Assembly (NCBI RefSeq): GCF_042646205.1
Contig: NZ_JBHRTF010000002.1
Span: 496,001 to 560,000 of the forward strand
Direction of reading: 5' to 3'
Origin: Cellvibrio fontiphilus_A
Lineage (GTDB): Bacteria; Pseudomonadota; Gammaproteobacteria; Pseudomonadales; Cellvibrionaceae
Length of the DNA: 64,000 nt
A program made the translations under genes and the position numbers. Below the pieces are notes generated by a model. That model made no database searches, was not told the DNA's origin, and saw only the letters and a program-made list of their open reading frames with translations. The stretch's first letter is position 1. Every line of letters starts with the position of its first letter. Positions 19,903 to 28,060 of the stretch are shown here, piece by piece.

Positions 19903-20579
19903 TGACAGCACCGATGCAATACACGGAAGTTCACAGCAATACTTACCGCCTGATCCCCAGCCATTTCCCGCCCATCTCACTCTTTGAAAACCTGCTCGAC
20001 CCTTCCGAACTGGAAGCGGCCTATGCGCTCGAAAGCCTGACCAATGATCGCCTGCAAGATGAGGCAGGCAATATTGCGTTGGTCGCACCGGAAGACCGCG
20101 TCACCGGGCCGGGCACCACCGCCATCATGGCCGCCTTTACCCACACCGGTATTGCCAGTCGCTTTACCGATGGCCGCTTCGGTATTTACTACGCCGGTTT
20201 ACATTTGGAAACCGCACTCGCCGAATCTCGCTTCAGTCGCGCGCGCTTTTTACAGGCCACCAACGAACCCGCACAAATGCTCACCCTGCGCTGCTATAGC
20301 TGCGAGGTGCATACAGAATTAGTCGATCTTCGCGCCGATCCGCAAGTTCACAACCCGGACAGTTTTGTTTACGCCCAAACTCTGGGGCGGCAATTAAAAG
20401 CACAAAACGAAATGGGAATCTTGTATCAATCGGTGCGCCATGCCGGTGGAGAATGTATTGCCGCTTTGCGGCCAAACGCCTTAACGCCACCGGCTATTCA
20501 AGCGGGGCATTATCAATTTTATTGGGATGGAAATTTAATAACGCATGTGTTGGCGGTGACTAATACTTTTCCAATTTAA
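19902..20579 (+). CDS. RES-domain toxin (predicted NAD+ hydrolase)
   Basis: A 225-aa toxin. The start overlaps the antitoxin stop (TGATG), so translation is coupled. Conserved RES positions are visible: Arg in 'NTYRLIPS', Tyr in 'GRFGIYYAGL', Glu in 'TALAESRFSR' and a Ser in 'LYQSVRHAGGECIAAL'. Characterised RES toxins deplete NAD+ in the cytoplasm and cause growth arrest. A longer in-frame extension upstream overlaps the antitoxin out of frame and is not credible. Likely terminator at 20736-20765. Confidence 0.88.
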   Translation: MTAPMQYTEVHSNTYRLIPSHFPPISLFENLLDPSELEAAYALESLTNDRLQDEAGNIALVAPEDRVTGPGTTAIMAAFTHTGIASRFTDGRFGIYYAGLHLETALAESRFSRARFLQATNEPAQMLTLRCYSCEVHTELVDLRADPQVHNPDSFVYAQTLGRQLKAQNEMGILYQSVRHAGGECIAALRPNALTPPAIQAGHYQFYWDGNLITHVLAVTNTFPI

Positions 20580-20735
20580 TTTTATTAACCATTAAATGAT
20601 TGCCGCTCTTAGCGGTTGACTTAAATTTTATCGGGGCTATGATTGGCCTTGTCGAAATTATTTTTATTATTGCAATTATGTTTTCTTTACTGCGTTTTAT
20701 CCTCAAAAGAGTTTCTCTCGCCTTTCCCCGCTAAT

Positions 20736-20765
20736 CGAGCGTTAAATACGCTCGGCTATTTTTTA
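20736..20765 (+). terminator. Terminator-like hairpin after the RES toxin gene
   Basis: CGAGCG and CGCTCG form a 6-bp stem (7-nt loop), followed by GCTATTTTTTA. It lies in the 271-bp gap between the toxin and the GreA/Rnk-like gene and could equally act as an attenuator for the latter. Confidence 0.6.
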
Positions 20766-20850
20766 TTTCGCTTTTTTATTTCTGGTTGATTAAATCCACT
20801 TAAAACAGTTTCTGTTTTGAGCCGTTATTTTATTGCGCTGGAGAAGTAAA

Positions 20851-21234
20851 TTGTCCATCCATTATTTCAATCGTTTGAAAAAACGACTGGGTGATTGCGC
20901 ACGTCAGCATTATTTGCACCTGCCCTGGAGCATGGGTTTAAACACGCTGGAATTATCCACGCTGTTTACCAGCCTGGAGCAGGCCCCTGCTCGCGCCGGT
21001 GTGCAAACCCAACGAGTGAATATCGGCCATAAGGTGACGCTATTTGATGTTCGGGAAAAAGAAATTATTGTGCTGACGCTCACTAATCCGCGCGACAGCG
21101 ATCCGCATAGCGGTTTTATTTCTTGTTTTTCACCCTTGGGTAGGCAACTGATTGGCCGTATGCCGGGTGATCTTGTGGAGGTGAAAATATTTATGCGAAC
21201 GCTGATCTTCAGGGTGATTCGTATTGAGCATTAA
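20851..21234 (+). CDS. GreA/GreB C-terminal-domain protein (Rnk-like)
   Basis: About 127 aa from TTG 20851, chosen because GGAGAAG lies 5 nt before it (an upstream in-frame TTG at 20833 has none). The C-terminal 75 residues ('VNIGHKVTLFDVREKEIIVLTL', 'SGFISCFSPLGRQLIGRMPGDLVEVKI') match the FKBP-like domain of GreA/GreB and Rnk. The N-terminus is a basic helix too short for the GreA coiled coil, so it probably binds RNA polymerase but may not stimulate cleavage. Function is inferred from the domain. Confidence 0.7.
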   Translation: MSIHYFNRLKKRLGDCARQHYLHLPWSMGLNTLELSTLFTSLEQAPARAGVQTQRVNIGHKVTLFDVREKEIIVLTLTNPRDSDPHSGFISCFSPLGRQLIGRMPGDLVEVKIFMRTLIFRVIRIEH

Positions 21235-21270
21235 TGTTTTTTGATTGGCACGCAAGAGGAGTAATAACCC

Positions 21271-21300
21271 ATGCATGTTGCACACTGCCGCTCGCTGTAA
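21271..21300 (+). CDS. Possible 9-codon mini-ORF
   Basis: ATG with a strong AAGAGGAG site 9 nt upstream, encoding MHVAHCRSL and then TAA, between the GreA-like gene and the lysine-rich small gene. It might be a leader peptide; chance cannot be excluded. Confidence 0.25.
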   Translation: MHVAHCRSL

Positions 21301-21392
21301 GCAATGCTTCAGCGAAATAGCGAACCGATAAACTTCTGCAAATAATCCAGCGGCAATAGGTGCAGAAGTGTTACTGATCAGGAGTAGACAGC

Positions 21393-21494
21393 ATGTCCAA
21401 AGAGAAGGCAAAAAAAGAACCGCAAAAATCACTGAAAGACAAACGCCGCGATAAAAAAGATAAGCGCGCTAACAAATCGGTACTGAGCAGTTAA
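21393..21494 (+). CDS. 33-aa lysine/arginine-rich small protein
   Basis: A short frame with AGGAG 8 nt before its ATG and a perfect terminator 35 nt after its stop. The product (MSKEKAKKEPQKSLKDK..., ending VLSS) is about half Lys/Arg with several Asp/Glu, disordered and highly basic, so RNA or DNA binding is plausible. No family was recognised. The fit of ribosome site, frame and terminator supports a real gene. Confidence 0.6.
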   Translation: MSKEKAKKEPQKSLKDKRRDKKDKRANKSVLSS

Positions 21495-21529
21495 CTGATT
21501 TTATTTGATAGTTAAGTCCGTAGCCATTT

Positions 21530-21558
21530 GCGCACTCATTCCTGAGTGCGCTTTTTTT
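21530..21558 (+). terminator. Rho-independent terminator after the lysine-rich small gene
   Basis: GCGCACTCA-TTCC-TGAGTGCGC, a perfect 9-bp stem, followed by seven Ts. Confidence 0.93.
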
Positions 21559-21572
21559 ACAATCGATAAGCC

Positions 21573-22841
21573 TTAACCCGCCACAAACACCGGTGCAAAA
21601 CCGCCACCTTGGGTGCGGAAATTGGTGGTCTGGCCTTGATATAAACGCGCGGCGAGTAATTGGATTTTGCCAGCGTAAACGTAGGCGCGAATATCCATTT
21701 TGAGTGAGGTTTTTTGCTCGTCCACCATAATGCCGCGCTCGCTGGGTGCTACTTGTTGTTGGGCGACATAATCGCCCTGCAGGATTTCATCCCACACGCG
21801 TTTGGTAATTTTGTCGCCGCGATAGGCCGCTTTGCTGCCGTAGCCACTGGCAGGTTTAAAAAATAATTGTTTGCGTGCATTCCACAATTCGCTGGCGTTA
21901 TCGGCGCTGACTAATTGGGTGTGCGGGATGCCAGCGACCAGCGTGGTTATATCCTCAAGTGTTGCACCAAGGTCACTCAATGTGTTGCCATCGCTCAGCA
22001 ATACCAAGTTGCGTTTATCCGCATAAAGCGCGTGGTGATGTGGGTTAGGTGTGAGCACTACGGCGTCTTGTTCATAAGCGGCGCGCAGTATTTGGTTGTG
22101 CGCTTGCGCGAGGGAAAAATCGGTTAGGCGGTTGTACACCAAATCAATGATTTGCTCCTGGAAAAACAATTGTCCATTCTGCAACTGCAATTCACGCGGA
22201 TCGACAATCAGGGTTTTGATACCGGCGCGCTCAAACAGGCTTTGTGCCAATAAAAATTCCGGATACAAAAATTGCGCGCTCGGGTTTTCATCCACTATGG
22301 CAATGCAGCGCAACGGTTGCGCGCCGCGTGCGAGTTGCCACTCCTGTTTAAACATGGCAACAAATTCTGCATCCAACTGCGGTTGCAATAATACTGGCAG
22401 GGCGCCAGCGGCATTACAGCAGGCAGTTTGTGCACTGAGTAGCGCTGCATTCAAAAACGCACCACCAGCGTTGGTATTGATTTCAATAATCTGCGGGCCA
22501 GCATCACTCATGTGAAAATCAAACCCCATAAATACACCCGCCGTGGGCGATGGCCGCTGTGCAATAGCGGGCGCATTGTTTAAAACCCGCTGCCGATAGG
22601 CTGGCTGCGCCGTCACACGCATCACCGCTTGCACCAGATTTTGTAACTGTTGCCACTGCGCGGGTGAAATAAAGGTAGCCGTGTGTGAAAACAATTGCGC
22701 CTCATGCTGCAACACTTCAGCGGGCAATGCCTGGGCTTGCAGACTCGCCAGTAGTTGCTCGCGCTGGAGGGTTTTACAAAAACAGGCGCGATTTAATAAT
22801 TCCGCCGCTGAACTGCAATCACAAGGATTATCACGATTCAT
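21573..22841 (-). CDS. ATP-grasp-like ligase in the arsJ operon
   Basis: A 422-aa protein; ATG 22841 gives a Cys-containing N-terminus (MNRDNPCDCSS). 'GPQIIEINTNAGGAFLNAAL' (about 115-135) resembles the Mg-ATP-binding EINxN of ATP-grasp enzymes. Later, 'LFFKPASGYGSKAAYRG', 'EILQGDYVAQQQVAPSERG' and 'KMDIRAYVYAGKIQLLAARLYQG' look like nucleotide-binding Lys/Gly-loop and Asp-Arg segments. The order (EINxN before the Lys loop) suggests a permuted ATP-grasp like glutathionylspermidine synthetase. Such enzymes join a carboxylate to an amine or thiol. It is last in the operon, 32 nt after arsJ; substrate unknown. Confidence 0.6.
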   Translation of the reverse strand: MNRDNPCDCSSAAELLNRACFCKTLQREQLLASLQAQALPAEVLQHEAQLFSHTATFISPAQWQQLQNLVQAVMRVTAQPAYRQRVLNNAPAIAQRPSPTAGVFMGFDFHMSDAGPQIIEINTNAGGAFLNAALLSAQTACCNAAGALPVLLQPQLDAEFVAMFKQEWQLARGAQPLRCIAIVDENPSAQFLYPEFLLAQSLFERAGIKTLIVDPRELQLQNGQLFFQEQIIDLVYNRLTDFSLAQAHNQILRAAYEQDAVVLTPNPHHHALYADKRNLVLLSDGNTLSDLGATLEDITTLVAGIPHTQLVSADNASELWNARKQLFFKPASGYGSKAAYRGDKITKRVWDEILQGDYVAQQQVAPSERGIMVDEQKTSLKMDIRAYVYAGKIQLLAARLYQGQTTNFRTQGGGFAPVFVAG

Positions 22842-22873
22842 AGCGCACCCGAATGAATTGAGAGGAAAAAGCG

Positions 22874-24082
22874 TTATTGAGTATTGCGCGGCAGGGCAAT
22901 AGATATCAATGTGGTTATGCCGATAAACAGCGCGGCTACCCACAAACAGGCAACCAAACCCGCCGCTTGATAAACCCAGCCCGACAACAATGTGCCAATC
23001 AAACGCCCCAAGGCATTAGCCATGTAATAAAAACCTACATCGAGCGATACACCATCACTCTTGGCGTAACGCACGATCAAATAAGAATGCACCGACGAAT
23101 TAATCGCAAACACAATACCAAAAACAATCAAACCGCTGATTAATACCATTGTGGCAGGTAATTCAGTTGTTAATAAAAACGCTAAACTCGCAGTGACTAG
23201 CGTCAGCATTAACGCCCAGATAAAAGCGCTGTGACCCGTAGGTGGATTGCCGGTTTTAGTGCGCAGCAAAAAAGGCGCGGCAGATTGCACTATGCCGTAA
23301 CCAATGACCCAACTTGCTAAAAAGCCACCGGTCTGCCAAAAATTCCACTGCAATTGGCTGCTTAAAAATACCGGCAGGGCGACAACAAACCAAATATCGC
23401 GCGCACCAAATAAAAATAAACGCGCGGCGGATAAATAATTAATCGCACGGCTTTTGGAAAAGAGTTCAGAAAATTTGGGTTTGTTTTTGGCTTTGCCTAA
23501 ATCCTGCTGTAGCGCAAAGATACTGGCAAGCCATACCAGTGCCAATGCCGCTGCCATGGCCAGCACCGCCGCTTTAAAACCCATCAGTGCTAATAGCGCG
23601 CCACCCAGAAAAAAACCCACACCTTTAAGTGCATTTTTAGAACCGGTGAGTAGTGCCACCCATTTAAACAATCGCCCCTGTTGCTCGCCCGGCAACAATT
23701 GTTTGATGGCACTTTTTGCGCTCATTTTATTTAAATCTTTTGCGATGCCCGAGAGCGCCTGGGCTGCCATCACCAGCGGAATGGTTAACCACTGGCTTGG
23801 CACCGCCAGCATGGCCAGCGCAATCACCTGCAAACCCAAGCCGATATTCATGGTGCGGTTCAGGCCAATACGCGCCCCCAAATAACCGCCCAATAAATTC
23901 GTCACCACCCCAAAAATTTCATAAAACAAAAACAACGCCGCAATTTGCAGCGGGCTGTAACCCAATTTATGGAAATGCAATACCACCAACATGCGCAGCG
24001 CACCGTCAGTGAGCGTAAACGCCCAATAATTACCGGTAACTATGGCGTACTGGCGAATGGCAGTGGAAGCTGGCATTTTCAT
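22874..24082 (-). CDS. arsJ: Organoarsenical efflux MFS transporter ArsJ
   Basis: A 402-aa, 12-TM major facilitator. The sequence around 'NYWAFTLTDGALRMLVVLHFHKLGYSPLQIA' and 'AKDLNKMSAKSAIKQLLP' matches the ArsJ family, which exports 1-arseno-3-phosphoglycerate. The genetic context is decisive: an ArsR repressor and a GAPDH lie upstream in the same operon. ArsJ with GAPDH gives arsenate resistance without reduction. Its ATG overlaps the acyltransferase stop by 4 nt (ATGA), so the two are translationally coupled. Confidence 0.87.
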   Translation of the reverse strand: MKMPASTAIRQYAIVTGNYWAFTLTDGALRMLVVLHFHKLGYSPLQIAALFLFYEIFGVVTNLLGGYLGARIGLNRTMNIGLGLQVIALAMLAVPSQWLTIPLVMAAQALSGIAKDLNKMSAKSAIKQLLPGEQQGRLFKWVALLTGSKNALKGVGFFLGGALLALMGFKAAVLAMAAALALVWLASIFALQQDLGKAKNKPKFSELFSKSRAINYLSAARLFLFGARDIWFVVALPVFLSSQLQWNFWQTGGFLASWVIGYGIVQSAAPFLLRTKTGNPPTGHSAFIWALMLTLVTASLAFLLTTELPATMVLISGLIVFGIVFAINSSVHSYLIVRYAKSDGVSLDVGFYYMANALGRLIGTLLSGWVYQAAGLVACLWVAALFIGITTLISIALPRNTQ

Positions 24083-25218
24083 TTATAGTCGAGTACCCGG
24101 TTGTTATCTAAAAATTCTTGCTGGCTCGGTTCATTTACCACCTGCTGTTGCCGATTTCGCCCGCCGCTAAGCCAAGCAAAAAATTGCGGGAATATTGCCT
24201 CCAATGCGGCTGCCAATAAAAACAGTAGCGCCAAAGCCATACCCAAGCGGATATAAAAAATCCATACCAGACCAACACCCTGCTGATAGAGCCATTCCCA
24301 CAGAATATTTTTTAGTGGGTAGTCATGTACCAGAAAAATAAAAAATGAGTAGCCCGCCAATCGCAAATAGGATTTTTTAAGACGAGTGCGACATAAACCC
24401 TGGGCACTGATGATTAACAAATACATACCAATCAAAATTATGGCTTTTTGTAACGGCAGCGAGTACCAGTGGCTCACCCGTTGATACCAAAGGCTCATCG
24501 AAGGCTCAAGGTAGATACGCGCAGCCGTGAGCAACGCGTAGATTAAAAGCAGCTGAATAATGGTGTGGCTGGTTGGGTTGAGCAAGGCTTTGATTCTCGT
24601 TTCATTACCGCACAAAGAAATCCACGCACCTATAATAAAAAACGTGAGCGTGTCATTGTTGAGGAAGTAGCGTCCTTCCCACATTGGGAATAATTGCCAA
24701 TCCATACACCATGAAAATAACAATAACGCCGGGCCCAATACTCCCAACCGATAAACCAATAAATAGATATACGGCGTTAACAAAAACAATATCATCAAGT
24801 CGCGTACAAACCAGAACTGGCTGCCGCTGGGATAAAGCCACCAGACCACAAAAAATTGTTTCCAGCCGCCCGTGTACGGCTGATTAGCCACAATCAAGTT
24901 AGGAAATTGATCATAAAACCAAATCAGCAAAGTGATAAAAAGGGTGGGTAATAAAATCGTGTTAACCCGATTTTTTAACTTACTTACCAGCACTGATAAA
25001 TTAAATGCCGGCCCCTGAAAAAATAACAAACCTGACATAAGGGAAAAAACAGGCACCGCAGCACGGCCAAGAATATTATGTATAAATTCCTGTACCAAAT
25101 AATTCCCGGTATAGGTACCCGGAAAGGGTTGGCTGTGGTAATGGATAGCGACGATAAGCAGGATTGCTAACAAACTGGTGATACGTAGGGTCTCAGAAAG
25201 CTCTGTCCATATTTTCAT
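24079..25218 (-). CDS. Acyltransferase-3-like membrane protein in the arsJ operon
   Basis: A 379-aa polytopic protein with about ten TM helices. 'LRITSLLAILLIVAIHYHSQPF' carries the early His typical of acyltransferase family 3 (OafA/NodX/WecH), which move acetyl or succinyl groups onto sugars or other carriers at the membrane; 'SGSQFWFVRDLMILFLLTPYIYLLV' and 'GYSFFIFLVHDYPLKNILW' also fit. The tail after about 350 is Gln/Asn-rich and cytoplasmic. It lies between GAPDH (120-nt gap with a hairpin) and arsJ (4-nt overlap). This gene is not part of the textbook arsJ operon, and its substrate is unknown. Confidence 0.72.
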   Translation of the reverse strand: MKIWTELSETLRITSLLAILLIVAIHYHSQPFPGTYTGNYLVQEFIHNILGRAAVPVFSLMSGLLFFQGPAFNLSVLVSKLKNRVNTILLPTLFITLLIWFYDQFPNLIVANQPYTGGWKQFFVVWWLYPSGSQFWFVRDLMILFLLTPYIYLLVYRLGVLGPALLLFSWCMDWQLFPMWEGRYFLNNDTLTFFIIGAWISLCGNETRIKALLNPTSHTIIQLLLIYALLTAARIYLEPSMSLWYQRVSHWYSLPLQKAIILIGMYLLIISAQGLCRTRLKKSYLRLAGYSFFIFLVHDYPLKNILWEWLYQQGVGLVWIFYIRLGMALALLFLLAAALEAIFPQFFAWLSGGRNRQQQVVNEPSQQEFLDNNRVLDYK

Positions 25219-25338
25219 GATTTATTCTATAGATTGGCTTGGTATTACCCAACAAAATATCCTTGTTGGCCCGATGTTAAATAACAAACGGGCACAATCA
25301 CCTGGCTAGCATTCCTTACCAACCGGTGACCGCATTTT

Positions 25339-26346
25339 TTAATGCTGCGCACCGATAAGTTTGGCCAATTCCACCGTGCGATTGGCGTAACCCCATTCGT
25401 TATCGTACCAAGCATAAATTTTTACCTGGGTACCGTCTACCACCATAGTTGAGAGCGCATCCACAATTGATGACAAAGGGTTGCCACAAAAATCGCTGGA
25501 TACCAGCGGGCGTGTTTCATAACCCAAAATATCTTTTAAATAAGTTTCGCTCGCGGTTTTTAATAGTGCATTTACTTCTTTCACACTGGTGGCGCGGTTC
25601 ACTTCAAACACACAGTCAGTGAGTGAGCCGGTAGCGAGGGGAACACGTACCGCGTGGCCATTTAATTTGCCGCGCAATTCCGGAAATATTTCCGCAATCG
25701 CGGTGGCTGAACCCGTGCTGGTAGGAATTAAATTGGAGTGGGAGGCGCGGGCGCGGCGCAAATCTTTGTGGGGCTGATCCAGAATTGATTGGGTATTGGT
25801 TAAATCGTGAATGGTGGTGATGGCACCGTGTTTAATACCAAGATTTTCATGAATCACTTTTACCACCGGCGCCAAACAGTTAGTAGTACAGGAGGCAGCG
25901 GTAACAATGCGGTGTGTAGCCGCATCAAATAACTGATGGTTCACCCCCATCACCACATTTAATACACCCGGTTCTTTTACCGGCGCGCTGACAACAACAC
26001 GTTTTACGCCCTGATCCAAATAAGCCTGCAGCAATTTCACTTCGCGCATTTTGCCGCTGGCTTCAATCACCAGATCGCAACCACTCCAGTCGGTTTCAGC
26101 GATGGTTTTGTTGCGCGTAAATTTTATCGATTTACCGTCAATAATAATCGCATTGTCATCTGCACTGGTTTCATGTGCCCATTGTCCTTGAACAGAATCG
26201 AACTTAAGCAAATGCGCAAAAGTAGCGGCATCACCCGCCGGGTCGTTGATCTGCACAAATTCAAATTCCGGCCAGTGCCAACTGGCACGCAGTGCGAGGC
26301 GACCAATGCGACCGAAACCATTAATACCGATTTTGATTTTTTTCAT
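25339..26346 (-). CDS. ArsJ-associated glyceraldehyde-3-phosphate dehydrogenase
   Basis: A 335-aa cytoplasmic enzyme; ATG 26346 begins MKKIKIGINGFGRIGRLALR, the Rossmann NAD site. The active-site Cys is in 'AASCTTNCLAPVVK' (about 150), with the His further on. In ars operons a dedicated GAPDH uses arsenate in place of phosphate to make 1-arseno-3-phosphoglycerate for export by ArsJ. The placement between arsR (39 nt) and arsJ supports that role over glycolysis. A housekeeping paralogue elsewhere in the genome is expected. Confidence 0.88.
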   Translation of the reverse strand: MKKIKIGINGFGRIGRLALRASWHWPEFEFVQINDPAGDAATFAHLLKFDSVQGQWAHETSADDNAIIIDGKSIKFTRNKTIAETDWSGCDLVIEASGKMREVKLLQAYLDQGVKRVVVSAPVKEPGVLNVVMGVNHQLFDAATHRIVTAASCTTNCLAPVVKVIHENLGIKHGAITTIHDLTNTQSILDQPHKDLRRARASHSNLIPTSTGSATAIAEIFPELRGKLNGHAVRVPLATGSLTDCVFEVNRATSVKEVNALLKTASETYLKDILGYETRPLVSSDFCGNPLSSIVDALSTMVVDGTQVKIYAWYDNEWGYANRTVELAKLIGAQH

Positions 26347-26385
26347 ATTCTTTCTCACAACAATATTTATGTTGATGCTGATGGA

Positions 26386-26730
26386 TTAACAACAGCGATT
26401 AGGCCGATCTTCCATGGCACACAAACGCTGATGATTTTCCGCAAGCCATTCCCGATTGGCCTCCAGCAGCGTGTGCAAGGTTTTGTTTACCCAGGCGGGC
26501 AATTCCGGGTGCAAGCGGTAATAGACCCACTGGCCTTTGCGGCGATCGGCGAGCAAACCCGATTCGCGCAAGAGCGCCAAATGGCGGGAAATTTTGGGCT
26601 GGCTCACTTCCAGTGCGCAGGTGAGTTCGCAGACGCAGAGTTCGGTTTCGCGCGCGACCAGGAGCGCAATGCGCGCGCGGGTTTCATCGGCGAGGGTTTT
26701 ACACAGGCTGTCGGGTGTAAAGTCAGACAT
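26386..26730 (-). CDS. arsR: ArsR-family arsenic-responsive repressor
   Basis: A 114-aa winged-helix repressor. 'CVCELTCALEVSQPKISRHLALLRESGLLADRRKGQWVYYRL' shows the recognition helix and wing; 'ELCVCEL' carries the Cys pair at the start of the DNA-binding helix that binds As(III)/Sb(III), and the tail ends RCC, possibly a further ligand. It should release the operator at 26764-26783 when arsenite is present, opening both the arsR-GAPDH-arsJ operon and divergent arsO. The start is ATG 26730. Confidence 0.87.
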   Translation of the reverse strand: MSDFTPDSLCKTLADETRARIALLVARETELCVCELTCALEVSQPKISRHLALLRESGLLADRRKGQWVYYRLHPELPAWVNKTLHTLLEANREWLAENHQRLCAMEDRPNRCC

Positions 26731-26763
26731 AGGCTAGACTGCATATTACATATGGTTTTTCGA

Positions 26764-26783
26764 ATATATGTTTTCGCATATAT
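26764..26783. promoter_or_regulatory. Predicted ArsR operator between arsR and arsO
   Basis: ATATATG-TTTTCG-CATATAT is an exact 7-bp inverted repeat with a 6-nt spacer, the usual ArsR/SmtB geometry, placed between the two divergent starts (34 nt from arsR, 46 nt from arsO). Confidence 0.65.
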
Positions 26784-26828
26784 ATTGGCAAGCAGAATTT
26801 ATTAGCCTTCACCCAGACGGAGCAGTGC

Positions 26829-27914
26829 ATGGAATCAGCGGAAATACACCCATCGACCCACAATCTGATCGACATAGTGATTATCGGCGGCGGGCAGGCG
26901 GCTTTGTCGGTCGCTTATTATCTGCGTCGCAGTAACTATTCCTTTGTGATTCTGGATGCCGAAGCCAGCCCCGGCGGCGCCTGGTTGCATGGCTGGGACA
27001 GCCTGCGCTTGTTTTCACCATCGACCTGGAGTTCGCTCTCGGGCTGGCAAATGCCACCCACTGGCGAGACTTACCCCGGGCGCGATCAGGTAGTGAATTA
27101 CCTGCGCGACTATGAAAACCGCTACGCCTTTCCCGTGCAGCGCCCGGTGTGGGTGTCGGCAGTTAACGATCTTGGCGACCGCTTGGAGGTAGTGAGCGAC
27201 CAGCAGCGCTGGCAGGCGCGGGCGGTTATCAGTGCCACCGGCACCTGGCGCAACCCCTTTATCCCCGCTTACCCCGGCCGCGACCTGTTTCAAGGCGAAC
27301 AACTTCATTCGGCGCACTACCAATCGCCCACCCGGTTTGCGGGGCAAAAGGTGCTGGTGGTGGGCGGTGGCAACTCGGGTGCGCAGATTCTCGCCGAGGT
27401 ATCGCGCCTCGCCGACTGCACTTGGGTCACACCCAGTGAGCCGCTGTTTTTGCCCGACGATGTGGACGGGCGAGTGCTTTTCCAACGCGCCACGGATCGC
27501 TTCAAAGCGCATCTGGAAGGGCGTGAAATCGACCAACCCGTGGGCGGCTTGGGCGATGTGGTGATGGTGCCGCCGGTTAAAGAGGCTCGGGAGCGAGATG
27601 TACTTCACTCGGTGCGACCGTTTAGTCGTTTTACCGCGACCGGTGTTGTCTGGGCGGATGGCAGCGAATCGCCGGTAGATTCAGTGATTTGGTGCACCGG
27701 TTTTCGCGCAGCGCTGGGGCATTTGGCAGCGCTCAAGCTGGTCACGGCCGATGGCAAAGTGGACGTACAAGGCACCCGCGCGGTGCAGGAGCCGCGCCTG
27801 TGGTTAGTGGGTTATGGCGAGTGGACGGGCTTGGCCTCAGCCACCCTGATTGGCGTGGGGCGCAGCGCGCGCGCAACGGCGGAAGAGGTGATTGGGTATT
27901 TGGGCGGTGTTTGA
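26829..27914 (+). CDS. arsO: ArsO-type flavin-containing monooxygenase
   Basis: A 361-aa FAD/NADPH monooxygenase. FAD motif GGGQAALS (about 20), 'DAEASPGGAWLHGWDSLRLFSP', 'YPGRDQVVNYLRDYE' and the NADPH motif GGGNSGAQ (about 178) match the ArsO family found in ars clusters. Its exact reaction is not settled; oxidation of trivalent (organo)arsenicals is suspected. It is transcribed away from arsR and shares the operator between them. There is no clear SD; GGAG at 26819 lies 6-7 nt before the ATG. Confidence 0.8.
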   Translation: MESAEIHPSTHNLIDIVIIGGGQAALSVAYYLRRSNYSFVILDAEASPGGAWLHGWDSLRLFSPSTWSSLSGWQMPPTGETYPGRDQVVNYLRDYENRYAFPVQRPVWVSAVNDLGDRLEVVSDQQRWQARAVISATGTWRNPFIPAYPGRDLFQGEQLHSAHYQSPTRFAGQKVLVVGGGNSGAQILAEVSRLADCTWVTPSEPLFLPDDVDGRVLFQRATDRFKAHLEGREIDQPVGGLGDVVMVPPVKEARERDVLHSVRPFSRFTATGVVWADGSESPVDSVIWCTGFRAALGHLAALKLVTADGKVDVQGTRAVQEPRLWLVGYGEWTGLASATLIGVGRSARATAEEVIGYLGGV

Positions 27915-27947
27915 TACAAGTAATAGCAAAACTTCTGCTATCGATTA

Positions 27948-27967
27948 ATGAGCAAAATATCACTCAT
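27948..27967. promoter_or_regulatory. HipB-type operator 1 upstream of hipA
   Basis: ATGAGCAAAATATCACTCAT: ATGAG/CTCAT arms with a 10-nt centre, nearly the same sequence as the second site 82 bp downstream. Two half-sites (ACTCAA at 27980, GCTCAA at 28003) lie between. Confidence 0.65.
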
Positions 27968-28029
27968 TTAAATTGTTTTACTCAATAAAAGAGAAAAATA
28001 TTGCTCAAATTTCAATTTTATAACTAATA

Positions 28030-28049
28030 TTGAGCATTATATTACTCAA
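28030..28049. promoter_or_regulatory. HipB-type operator 2, abutting the hipA start
   Basis: TTGAGCATTATATTACTCAA: same design and centre as operator 1 (14 identical positions of 20). It ends 11 nt before the hipA ATG and contains TATATT, a likely -10, so repressor binding would cover the promoter. Confidence 0.68.
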
Positions 28050-28060
28050 ATTGGTTTTCC

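Noticed and set aside
25339..26346. GAPDH considered as the housekeeping glycolytic copy
   Set aside because: It lies between arsR and arsJ on one strand; the arsenic role fits better, although sequence alone cannot exclude both.
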